A stretch of 19,717 nt of DNA from DASXUC01 sp036505015. Lineage in GTDB: Bacteria > Sysuimicrobiota > Sysuimicrobiia > Sysuimicrobiales > Kaftiobacteriaceae. This document shows, piece after piece, positions 12,854-19,564 of this stretch. Made by a program: the position numbers and the translations under genes. Every line of letters starts with the position of its first letter. Within the stretch, counting starts at the first letter, position 1. Under the pieces are notes generated by a model that made no database searches, was not told the DNA's origin, and worked only from the letters and a program-made list of their open reading frames with translations. The stretch is from the NCBI GenBank assembly GCA_036505015.1, contig DASXUC010000098.1, positions 1 to 19,717 of the forward strand, written 5' to 3'.

Positions 12854-13237
12854 ATGGCGCGTATCGCAGGGGTGGATCTGCCGCGGGACAAGCGGGTGGA
12901 AATCGCGCTGACCTACATCTTCGGCGTCGGATTGGGCCGGGCCCGCGAGACTCTGACCGCCACGAACATCAGTCCCGATACCCGGGTGCGGAACCTCACC
13001 GAGGAAGAAGTGACCCGGCTGCGCGAGTACATCGACCGCAGCTACAAGGTCGAAGGCGATCTGCGCCGCGACCTGACCATGGACGTCCGGCGGCTCGTGG
13101 AGATTGGATCCTACCGCGGGCTGCGGCACAAGAAGAACCTGCCCGTCCGCGGGCAGCGCACCCGGACCAACTCCCGCACGCGGAAGGGACCGAAGCGGAC
13201 GATGGGATCCGGCAAGCGACGGCTTGAAAAGAAATAA
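12854..13237 (+). CDS. rpsM: 30S ribosomal protein S13
   Basis: The product is 127 residues, starting MARIAGVDLPRDKRVEIALT. YIFGVGLGRARETL and SYRGLRHKKNLPVRGQRTRT are family signatures, and the long basic C-terminal tail (RTRKGPKRTMGSGKRRLEKK) reaches the P-site tRNA. S13 pairs with S19 and forms bridges to the 50S central protuberance. The ATG at 12854 has GAGGGAGAGCC upstream. rpsK begins nine bases after the stop. Confidence 0.98.
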   Translation: MARIAGVDLPRDKRVEIALTYIFGVGLGRARETLTATNISPDTRVRNLTEEEVTRLREYIDRSYKVEGDLRRDLTMDVRRLVEIGSYRGLRHKKNLPVRGQRTRTNSRTRKGPKRTMGSGKRRLEKK

Positions 13238-13246
13238 GGGGGTCCA

Positions 13247-13630
13247 ATGGCAAAGCCGAGAGGTCGCAGGAAGGAACGGAAGAGCGTCCCGGTTGGCGTG
13301 GCACACATCCAGTCCACGTTCAACAACACGATCGTGACGATCACCGATCAGAAGGGGAACGTGCTGGCATGGTCCAGCGCGGGAACCACCGGGTTCAAGG
13401 GCTCGCGCAAAGGCACGCCCTTTGCCGCCGGGCTGGCCGCCGAAAACGCCGCGCGCAAAGCCATGGAGCACGGCGTGAAGCAGGTGGAAGTATTCGTGAA
13501 GGGACCCGGAGCCGGCCGCGAGGCGGCGATCCGATCCCTGCAGGCTGCGGGACTTGAAGTGAACCTGATTCGGGATGTCACGCCCATCCCACACAATGGG
13601 TGCCGGCCCCCCAAGCGGCGGAGGGTCTAA
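13247..13630 (+). CDS. rpsK: 30S ribosomal protein S11
   Basis: The product is 127 residues. After a basic N-terminus (MAKPRGRRKERKSVPVGVAH) come IQSTFNNTIVTITDQKGNVL, then SSAGTTGFKGSRKGTPFAA and the C-terminal VTPIPHNGCRPPKRRRV, all typical of S11. S11 lies on the 30S platform near the E-site mRNA path. The ATG at 13247 follows AAGGGGGTCC, the same G-rich binding-site style as before rpsZ and rpsH. Nothing is unusual in the protein. Confidence 0.98.
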   Translation: MAKPRGRRKERKSVPVGVAHIQSTFNNTIVTITDQKGNVLAWSSAGTTGFKGSRKGTPFAAGLAAENAARKAMEHGVKQVEVFVKGPGAGREAAIRSLQAAGLEVNLIRDVTPIPHNGCRPPKRRRV

Positions 13631-13656
13631 GGGTGAAGACGGTGGTGGAGGAATAG

Positions 13657-14280
13657 ATGGGTCGTTATCATGGTTCGGTGTGTAGGTTGTGCCGCCGCGA
13701 GGGGATGAAGCTCTACCTCAAGGGCGAGAAGTGCTACACGGAAAAGTGTCCGGTCCACAAGCGGCCGGTGCCGCCGGGGATGCACGGGCAGGGCCGCCGC
13801 AAGCTCAGCGAGTTTGGTATCCGGCTGCGCGAAAAGCAGAAGCTGCGAAGGATCTACGGCGTGCTGGAAACCCAATTCAAGACCTACTTCCAGCGCGCGG
13901 CGAAATCCCGCGGGGTCACCGGCGTCCGTCTGCTGCAGTTGCTGGAGATGCGGCTGGACAACGTGGTCTACCGGCTGGGCTTCGCGATGTCGCGCAAGGA
14001 AGCGCGACAGGTGGTGCTGCACGGCCACGTGGCGGTGGACGGACGGAAAGTCACTATTCCGTCGTATCAAGTGAAACCCGGGGACGTCATCACGCCTACG
14101 GGCCGCGGCCGGGAGCATCCGCGCGTGAAGGAACTGGCGGAAACGGGCCTGCGCACGCTCCCGAGCTGGCTGGAATTCTCGGCGCCGGCGCTGGAAGGCA
14201 AAGTGCTGAGCCTGCCCGCGCGGGAAGAGATTGACGTTCCGGTGCAGGAACAACTGATCGTCGAATACTACTCACGCTAG
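13657..14280 (+). CDS. rpsD: 30S ribosomal protein S4, zinc-binding form
   Basis: The product is 207 residues. The N-terminus MGRYHGSVCRLCRREGMKLY has cysteines C9, C12, C26 and C31 in the C+ pattern (CxxC-x13-CxxxxC), consistent with zinc binding. RLDNVVYRLGFAMSRKEARQ, then VVLHGHVAVDGRKV, is the S4 RNA-binding domain. S4 is a primary 16S binder, a repressor of the alpha operon in several bacteria and a decoding-fidelity protein. The ATG at 13657 follows GGTGGAGGAATAG. rpoA starts 20 bases after the stop. Confidence 0.98.
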   Translation: MGRYHGSVCRLCRREGMKLYLKGEKCYTEKCPVHKRPVPPGMHGQGRRKLSEFGIRLREKQKLRRIYGVLETQFKTYFQRAAKSRGVTGVRLLQLLEMRLDNVVYRLGFAMSRKEARQVVLHGHVAVDGRKVTIPSYQVKPGDVITPTGRGREHPRVKELAETGLRTLPSWLEFSAPALEGKVLSLPAREEIDVPVQEQLIVEYYSR

Positions 14281-14300
14281 CATGTTTGGAGGTTAATGAA

Positions 14301-15263
14301 TTGAGTATTGCAGCGATTTTTCAGGGCGAAGCGGTCAAGCCGAAGATCGAGTACGCCGAACTTTCGGAGACATACGGCAAGTTCGTCATCGAGCCACTGG
14401 AGCGGGGCTTTGGCATCACGCTGGGGAACACGCTGCGGCGGACGCTGCTGTCCGCCATCCCCGGAGCGGCTGTGACCTCGGTGAAGATCGAGGGCGTGCT
14501 GCACGAATTCTCCACCATTCCGGGCGTGGTGGAGGATGTGACCCAGGTGATCCTCAACCTGAAAGAACTCACGCTCCGCCTGCACACCGACAAGCCCAAG
14601 CTCCTGCGGCTGGACGTGAAAGGCAAGAAGGAAGTCACCGCCGCCGACATCCAGGAAGACGCGGAGGTGGACATCCTCAACCCCGATCTGCACATCGCCA
14701 CCCTGGACCGCAAGGAGGCCCGGCTGGCGATGGAACTGGTGGTGGAGCGCGGCAAGGGCTACGTCCCCGCGGAGAAGCACCGCAAGAGCGAGCACGTGAT
14801 CGGCGTCATTCCCGTGGATTCGATCTTCCTGCCGATCCAGAAGATCAACTACGCGGTCGAGGACACCCGTGCCGGCAACGCGGAGGCCGACCGCCTGGTG
14901 CTCGAGGTTTGGACCGATGGCTCGGTCCGCCCGGAAGAGGCGGTGAAGGAAGCGGCCAACATCCTGATGGACTCGATGAAGATGTTCGCCCGGATGGGGG
15001 ACGAAGGCGGCGACCAGTTCGGCCAGGGCGTGGGGGCCGATGAGCAGATGGGCAAACTCTACGCGATGCCCATCGAAGAGCTGGACCTTTCCGTGCGGCC
15101 GTACAACTGTCTGAAGCGCGCCGGCATCAACACCGTCGGCGACCTGATGCAGCGGTCGGAAGAGGAAATCGTCAGCGTCAAGAACTTCGGCCGGAAGTCG
15201 CTGGACGAGGTGCGTGAGAAGCTGACGAACCTGGGGCTTTCTCTGAGGCGACGCGAGCCCTGA
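14301..15263 (+). CDS. rpoA: DNA-directed RNA polymerase alpha subunit
   Basis: The product is 320 residues. The N-terminal assembly domain carries FVIEPLERGFGITLGNTLRR, and the C-terminal domain (about 255-315) carries LDLSVRPYNCLKRAGINTVG, then DLMQRSEEEIVSVKNFGRKS, the helix-hairpin-helix region for UP-element and activator contacts. The start is probably TTG 14301, because TGGAGG (14287-14292) is eight bases upstream; an in-frame TTG at 14286 would add five residues but itself overlaps that binding site. No in-frame ATG is suitable. The usual linker between domains is rich in Gly/Asp (DEGGDQFGQGVGADEQ). Confidence 0.97.
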   Translation: MSIAAIFQGEAVKPKIEYAELSETYGKFVIEPLERGFGITLGNTLRRTLLSAIPGAAVTSVKIEGVLHEFSTIPGVVEDVTQVILNLKELTLRLHTDKPKLLRLDVKGKKEVTAADIQEDAEVDILNPDLHIATLDRKEARLAMELVVERGKGYVPAEKHRKSEHVIGVIPVDSIFLPIQKINYAVEDTRAGNAEADRLVLEVWTDGSVRPEEAVKEAANILMDSMKMFARMGDEGGDQFGQGVGADEQMGKLYAMPIEELDLSVRPYNCLKRAGINTVGDLMQRSEEEIVSVKNFGRKSLDEVREKLTNLGLSLRRREP

Positions 15264-15286
15264 AAGGAAAATTCGGAGGAGTAGAG

Positions 15287-15637
15287 ATGCTAGGTTCTGC
15301 AACGAGAAAACTCGGCCGCGAGACCAGTGAGCGCAAAGCCTTGTTTCGCGACCTGGTCAGTGCGCTGATCATCAACGGCAAGATTGAGACCACTCTGGCC
15401 AAGGCCAAGGAGACGAAGAAGATCGCCGACAGCGTCATCGATCGTGCCCTGGCCAACGACGTCCATGCCCGCCGGCAGGTGAAGCGCCTGATCAGCGACG
15501 ACCGGGTGGTGCGCCGGCTGTTTACCGACGTGGCACCTCGCTACCAGAAGGGCCGCGGGGGATACACGCGCCTCGTGCGGACCCGGATGCGCCGGGGCGA
15601 TGCGGCTGAGATGGCGCTGGTGGAACTGCTGCCATAA
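15287..15637 (+). CDS. rplQ: 50S ribosomal protein L17
   Basis: The product is 116 residues, the short bacterial form. MLGSATRKLGRETSERKALF, RDLVSALIINGKIETTLAKA and the C-terminal YQKGRGGYTRLVRTRMRRGD are L17 signatures. L17 lies near the tunnel exit beside L22 and L32. The ATG at 15287 follows TTCGGAGGAGTAGAG. The TAA stop at 15635-15637 is in the same reading frame as the ecfA1 gene that begins immediately after. Confidence 0.98.
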   Translation: MLGSATRKLGRETSERKALFRDLVSALIINGKIETTLAKAKETKKIADSVIDRALANDVHARRQVKRLISDDRVVRRLFTDVAPRYQKGRGGYTRLVRTRMRRGDAAEMALVELLP

Positions 15638-15640
15638 CCC

Positions 15641-16513
15641 CTGCCTCCCTTCATCCAGGTCGACAACCTCAAGTACGTCTACAACGCGGGCACTCCCCAG
15701 GCCGTCGTCGCGCTAGACGGTGTCACCCTGCAGGTGGACGCCGGCCAGTTGCTGGCCGTCGTCGGCGGTAACGGCTCGGGAAAATCCACGCTTGCCAAGC
15801 ATCTGAATGCCCTGCTCCTGCCCACCGGCGGCACCGTGCTCATCGATGGGATGAATACCCAGGACCCGGATGCCGTCTGGGACATCCGGCGCCGCGTGGG
15901 GATGGTATTCCAGAACCCCGACAACCAGATCGTCGCCACGGTTGTCGAGGAAGATGTCGCCTTCGGGCCGGAGAATCTCGGCATCCCGCCGGAGGAGATC
16001 CGCGAACGGGTGGAGAGCTCCCTGGGGGCGGTCGACATGCTCCGGTTCCGCCGGCAGGAACCGCATCTCCTGTCCGGCGGCCAGAAGCAGCGCGTGGCGA
16101 TCGCCGGGATCCTGGCGATGCACCCGCAGTGCGTGGTTCTCGATGAGGCCACGACCATGCTGGACCCGCAAGGGCAGCGGGAAGTGATGGACACGGTCGG
16201 CCGTCTGATCGCCGAGGGGATCACCGTGATTCACATCACCCACTCGATGGACGAAGCCCTGCGCTGCCACCGCGTGGTCGTGATGCATGCCGGTCGCATC
16301 GCGATGGACGGAACGCCCCAGGACGTGTTCAGCCGGGTTGATGAGCTCGACGCCCTGCGGCTGACGTTGCCGCCGATCCCGCGGTTGGCCCAGCAGCTGC
16401 GCGCGGCGGGCCTGCCCATCCCGCCGGCGACCTTCGGGCCGGATCAGCTCGCCGAGGCCATTGCCGCGGCCGCCCGCGGGGCCGCAGAGGAGCGGACGGA
16501 TGGCCTTCATTGA
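15641..16513 (+). CDS. ecfA1: ECF transporter ATPase EcfA1, non-canonical start
   Basis: The product is about 290 residues if read from CTG 15641. Family similarity (FIQVDNLKYVYNAGTPQAVV, then ALDGVTL) begins at 15650, only 12 bases after the rplQ stop, and no in-frame ATG, GTG or TTG precedes it. GTG 15734, the first canonical start, would remove the first beta strands and the A-loop tyrosine. Counting from CTG: Walker A GGNGSGKST 42-50, Q-loop Q91, signature LSGGQ 144-148, Walker B ending D168-E169, switch histidine H201. It energises an ECF vitamin/metal importer with EcfA2 and EcfT. No Shine-Dalgarno is seen, so coupling to rplQ termination is likely; CTG is a best guess. Confidence 0.9.
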   Translation: MPPFIQVDNLKYVYNAGTPQAVVALDGVTLQVDAGQLLAVVGGNGSGKSTLAKHLNALLLPTGGTVLIDGMNTQDPDAVWDIRRRVGMVFQNPDNQIVATVVEEDVAFGPENLGIPPEEIRERVESSLGAVDMLRFRRQEPHLLSGGQKQRVAIAGILAMHPQCVVLDEATTMLDPQGQREVMDTVGRLIAEGITVIHITHSMDEALRCHRVVVMHAGRIAMDGTPQDVFSRVDELDALRLTLPPIPRLAQQLRAAGLPIPPATFGPDQLAEAIAAAARGAAEERTDGLH

Positions 16514-17357
16514 GTGCGAGCACCTCGGCCACGTGTACCTGCAGGGCACACCGTTGGAAACCGTCGCGCTTGAGGACGTCACCTTGTCCATCGACGAAGG
16601 TGAGGTCGTCGGGCTGATCGGTCCGACCGGGTCGGGCAAGTCCACGCTGGTGCAACACTTCGATGGTCTGCTGAAACCCACGTCCGGCGCCCTGCACATC
16701 GGCGGGGTCGATGTCACCGCGAAGGGCGCGGATCTGCGGTTACTTCGCCGGCACGTCGGGCTGCTGTTTCAGTTTCCCGAGTACCAGCTGTTCGAGGAAA
16801 CCGTCGCCGCCGATGTCGCGTTCGGGCCTCGCAACCTCGGACTTCCGGAAGCCGAAATCGCAGAGCGCGTGGAGGATGCGCTGCGCATGGTTGGGCTCGA
16901 TCCGGCGAAGTATGGGACGCGCTCACCCTTTTCGCTGTCCGGCGGGGAGATGCGCTATGTGGCGATCGCGGGCGTCCTGGCGATGGCGCCGCGGGTGCTG
17001 ATTCTTGACGAGCCCGCCGCGGGGCTTGACCCCACTGGCAAAGACGAGATCCTGGGGCAGATCCGCCGCCTGCAGCAGCAGCGGGGCCTGACGGTCATCC
17101 TCATCACCCACAGCATGGACGAAGCCGCGCTGATGGCCCAGCGCCTGGTGGTCCTCAACCGTGGCCGGGTCTTCCTCGACGGACCGGTGCGCGAGATCTT
17201 CGCCCACTCCGACGAGCTGCGGTCGATCGGGCTCGACATTCCCGCCGTGCCCCGGCTGATGCAGCGGCTGCGCGCCAGGGGGGTTGACGTCCGGTCCGAC
17301 GTCCTGAGCATCGACGAGGCGCGGGCGGACATCCTGCGCGCCCTGCGATGGAACTGA
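16500..17357 (+). CDS. ecfA2: ECF transporter ATPase EcfA2
   Basis: The product is 285 residues from ATG 16500, with AGAGGAG (16486-16492) seven bases upstream; a start at 16461 would only add a low-complexity leader. Walker A GPTGSGKST is at residues 41-49, Q91 in FQFPEYQLFEETVAADVAFG, signature LSGGEMR from 146, Walker B ILDEP with D170-E171, and H204 in ITHSMDEA. The LSGGEMR variant and FPEYQLFE are typical of the second ATPase of the pair. It overlaps ecfA1 by 14 bases and ecfT by ten, so the three are one translational unit. Confidence 0.95.
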   Translation: MAFIECEHLGHVYLQGTPLETVALEDVTLSIDEGEVVGLIGPTGSGKSTLVQHFDGLLKPTSGALHIGGVDVTAKGADLRLLRRHVGLLFQFPEYQLFEETVAADVAFGPRNLGLPEAEIAERVEDALRMVGLDPAKYGTRSPFSLSGGEMRYVAIAGVLAMAPRVLILDEPAAGLDPTGKDEILGQIRRLQQQRGLTVILITHSMDEAALMAQRLVVLNRGRVFLDGPVREIFAHSDELRSIGLDIPAVPRLMQRLRARGVDVRSDVLSIDEARADILRALRWN

Positions 17358-18181
17358 TCCGCTACGTCACCATCGGGCAGTATATCCCGCGGGATTCTCC
17401 CGTGCACCGGCTGGATCCGCGCACGAAGATCGCGGCGGTAACGCTGGTGATGGTCGCCATCTTCGTGGTCCGCGACTTCTTCGGCTATGCGCTGCTGACG
17501 CTCTTCCTGCTGGGGGTCATCCTGGCCTCGAAGATCCCGATGGGCTACGTCCTGCGCGGGCTGCGGCCGATCTTCTTCCTGCTCGTACTCACCGTCATCC
17601 TGAATGTCTTCTTCAGCGGGATCGCCGGCGGCCGGCCGCTGTTCCGGGTGGGGCCCGTGACGGTAACCGTCGAGGCCGTGCTGCGCGCCGCGTTCATCGG
17701 CTATCGGCTGATCGGGCTGGTCATCGTCACGTCGCTGCTCACGTTCACGACCTCGCCGGTCGAACTGACCGACGGCATGGAACGGCTGCTGCGCCCATTC
17801 CGCCGCATCGGCGTTCCCGCGCACGAACTGGCGATGATGATGACCATCGCGCTGCGCTTTATCCCCACGTTGCTGCTGGAGACCGAGAAGATCATGAAGG
17901 CGCAGATGGCCAGAGGGGCGGAATTCGACCGCGGGGGTGTGCTGCGGCGGGCTCGCGCGATGGTGCCCATCCTGGTGCCGCTGTTTGTCAGCGCCTTCCG
18001 CCGCGCCGATGAACTTGCGCTGGCGATGGAAGCCCGCTGCTACCGGGGCGGGGAAGGGCGGACCCGGCTCAAGGAGCTGCGGTTCGCGCCGCGCGACGGC
18101 GCCGCCATCCTCCTGACGCTGGCTGTTTGCCTGCTCTTCGTGGTCCCCTTCGCGATGTGGAAGGCGATCCTCGCATTCTGA
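17348..18181 (+). CDS. ecfT: ECF transporter transmembrane subunit EcfT
   Basis: The product is 277 residues. The N-terminus VHRLDPRTKIAAVTLVMVAI is the family signature. Hydrophobic segments are seen near residues 28-60, 73-90, 112-134, 163-178, 205-218 and 251-272. The two coupling motifs are ARG at 188-190 (QMARGAEFDRGG) and AR at 229-230 (EARCYRGGEGRTR); these helices dock in the grooves of the two ATPases. No substrate-binding S component is present in the window, so this core probably serves S subunits encoded elsewhere, as in group II ECF systems. Its stop overlaps the truA start. Confidence 0.94.
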   Translation: MELIRYVTIGQYIPRDSPVHRLDPRTKIAAVTLVMVAIFVVRDFFGYALLTLFLLGVILASKIPMGYVLRGLRPIFFLLVLTVILNVFFSGIAGGRPLFRVGPVTVTVEAVLRAAFIGYRLIGLVIVTSLLTFTTSPVELTDGMERLLRPFRRIGVPAHELAMMMTIALRFIPTLLLETEKIMKAQMARGAEFDRGGVLRRARAMVPILVPLFVSAFRRADELALAMEARCYRGGEGRTRLKELRFAPRDGAAILLTLAVCLLFVVPFAMWKAILAF

Positions 18182-18972
18182 TGAACGGTTCAAGCCGCAA
18201 CATCAAGCTGACTATCGAATATGAGGGGACGGGTTTTAGCGGCTGGCAGCGTCAGTCTACGCGTCCATCGATCCAGGCGGAAATCGAGCGCGCGATCCAT
18301 GCCGTGACCCGGGAACGGGTAGACTTGGTCGGCGCCGGCCGCACCGATGCGGGCGTGCACGCCCTCGGACAGGTAGCCAGCTTCAGCACCGCCGGGCGGC
18401 TGCGGACGGGGCGATTTCCCGCGGCCCTCAACGCGCACCTGCCCGATGCGATTCGGATCCTCAACGCCCACGACGTCGGCTCGGAATTTCACGCCCGGTA
18501 CTCGGCAACCGGACGGACCTACCGCTACGTGGTCCTGAACCGTCCGGCGCCGTCGGCGATCCTGCGCCATCACGCCTGGCACGTTCCCCAGCCGTTGGAC
18601 GCCGACGCGATGCGCCGCGCCCTCGCCGCCCTGCGGGGATGCCATCCGTTCACCGCGTTCCGTGGTGTGGGATCGGGCGAGCGCACCACCGTGTGCGACC
18701 TTCGCACCGCCGAGGTCGAGCGGAAGGACGACATGATCATTCTCACCTTTGAGGCCGACCGTTTTCTGCGCCACATGATCCGCATGATCACGGGTACGCT
18801 GCGGCGCGTAGGGCAGGGGAAACTCGCTCCGGATGACGTGAGCCGAATCCTGGCCAACGAAGACAACCGCCAGGCAGGACCACGAGCGCCCTCGCACGGA
18901 TTGTTCCTGGTAAGGATCGACTATGCCACTCCTCTGGGAGGAATGACCAGTGCAGAGCAGCACCAGCAATGA
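18181..18972 (+). CDS. truA: tRNA pseudouridine(38-40) synthase TruA
   Basis: The product is 263 residues from ATG 18181, which overlaps the ecfT stop (TGATG) and has no clear Shine-Dalgarno, so coupling is likely. A longer frame beginning at 18127 lies inside ecfT. IEYEGTGFSGWQRQ is the family N-terminus, GAGRTDAGVHALGQV contains the catalytic aspartate D56, and FEADRFLRHMIRMITGTLRR is the C-terminal signature. TruA converts uridines at positions 38-40 of many tRNA anticodon arms to pseudouridine. The ecfT-truA neighbourhood is common in Bacillota. Confidence 0.97.
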   Translation: MNGSSRNIKLTIEYEGTGFSGWQRQSTRPSIQAEIERAIHAVTRERVDLVGAGRTDAGVHALGQVASFSTAGRLRTGRFPAALNAHLPDAIRILNAHDVGSEFHARYSATGRTYRYVVLNRPAPSAILRHHAWHVPQPLDADAMRRALAALRGCHPFTAFRGVGSGERTTVCDLRTAEVERKDDMIILTFEADRFLRHMIRMITGTLRRVGQGKLAPDDVSRILANEDNRQAGPRAPSHGLFLVRIDYATPLGGMTSAEQHQQ

Positions 18973-19297
18973 GAATCGCCTTCTTGCCGCACTCGGCTAT
19001 CCTATCTGGATCGTTGCGGTCGTCGTGCTCTTGACCGACATGAAAAACAACCGCTTCATGAAAGTCCACGCGGTACAGGCGCTGGGGCTTTTTGTTGCGT
19101 TTATCATCATTCGTGTTGCCATTGGGATCATTGCTGGACTTGGCAGTCTGTATGGGCTCTATACACTGGAGAGTCTGGCCTGGCTGGTCTACGTGATCCT
19201 GGCTCTCGTCTACGCGTATCGGGCGTATCAGGGCCAGACGTTCTCGATCCCGGTGATCAGCCAGTTCACCGATCGCTACGTTGGCGAGGCGAAGTAG
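18950..19297 (+). CDS. Small DUF4870/Tic20-like membrane protein
   Basis: The product is 115 residues from GTG 18950, with GGGAGG (18936-18941) eight bases upstream, overlapping the end of truA by 23 bases. It has three hydrophobic segments at about residues 12-28, 43-64 and 74-92. The FMKVHAVQA motif (36-44) between segments 1 and 2 and the C-terminal YRAYQGQTFSIPVI are typical of DUF4870 proteins, whose role is not established. The sequence is less GC-rich than its neighbours, partly from the hydrophobic codons. It replaces rplM-rpsI, which often follow truA in Bacillota. Confidence 0.85.
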   Translation: MQSSTSNENRLLAALGYPIWIVAVVVLLTDMKNNRFMKVHAVQALGLFVAFIIIRVAIGIIAGLGSLYGLYTLESLAWLVYVILALVYAYRAYQGQTFSIPVISQFTDRYVGEAK

Positions 19298-19298
19298 G

Positions 19299-19304
19299 TA
19301 TAAT
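19299..19304 (+). promoter_or_regulatory. Putative -10 box of the tRNA promoter
   Basis: A perfect TATAAT lies nine bases before the mature 5' end of the tRNA, the right distance for transcription starting at or just before the tRNA. No good -35 element is found at 16-18 bases upstream (that segment is the end of the DUF4870 gene), so the promoter is only partly supported. Confidence 0.5.
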
Positions 19305-19313
19305 TCCCCTGGC

Positions 19314-19385
19314 GGGCCCGTAGCTCAGCGGCAGAGCAGCGCCCTCATAAGGCGTTGGTTCCTGGTTCGAGTCCAGGCGGGCCCA
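19314..19385 (+). tRNA. tRNA with anticodon CAT (probable tRNA-Ile2, or elongator Met)
   Basis: A full cloverleaf can be drawn. The acceptor stem is GGGCCCG with CGGGCCC, the D arm GCTC/GAGC, the anticodon stem GCGCC/GGCGT with loop CTCATAA, and the T arm CCTGG/CCAGG with TTCGAGT, followed by discriminator A. The CCA end is not encoded. The G1-C72 pair excludes initiator tRNA-fMet, which has an unpaired first position. C4-G69 and C5-G68 agree with features that TilS uses for tRNA-Ile2 in Escherichia coli, so isoleucine-AUA decoding after lysidine modification is more likely than elongator methionine, but this is not proven. Confidence 0.9.
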
Positions 19386-19450
19386 TGAACCAGTCGCTTC
19401 GCTCCGGTTCATGGCGGCGCCACTGATCGCGTGTTCCGACTGGTTCGTGG
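19383..19450. repeat. REP-like inverted repeats directly after the tRNA
   Basis: The 5' arm CCATGAACC (19383-19391) pairs perfectly with 19406-19414. The same arm extended to 19395 (CCATGAACCAGTC) pairs with 19438-19450 at 12 of 13 positions, so two alternative structures share one arm. The first three bases overlap the tRNA 3' end. No T run follows either structure. The reverse complement of 19383-19414 resembles the 36-bp tandem unit that follows (GAACC-GAGCG-AGCGA pattern), so these are probably relatives. Confidence 0.7.
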
Positions 19451-19522
19451 AGCCCTAAACCCGAGCGGGAGCGAGTGGTGCGGGGCAGCCCTGAACCCGA
19501 GCGGGAGCGAGTGGTGCGGGGC
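19451..19522. repeat. Two tandem copies of a 36-bp repeat
   Basis: Copies at 19451-19486 and 19487-19522 are head to tail and differ at one base (A 19457 against G 19493). The unit contains CCCGAGCGGG, which could form a small hairpin, followed by AGCGAGTGGTGCGGGGC. It fills most of the tRNA-ireB gap, together with the preceding inverted repeats. No protein-coding signal on either strand is convincing. Confidence 0.85.
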
Positions 19523-19564
19523 CCACTCATTGGGTATATCTCCAAGGAAGCAGAGGGTGCGTCT

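Noticed and set aside
19281..19286. TTGGCG as the -35 box of the tRNA promoter.
   Set aside because: It is only 12 bases from the -10 box, too close for a normal sigma-70-type promoter.
19379..19525. A direct repeat GGGCCCA at the tRNA 3' end (19379-19385) and at 19519-19525 as an att site or target duplication.
   Set aside because: Only seven bases of a GC-rich palindromic word, with no integrase nearby; chance is a sufficient explanation.
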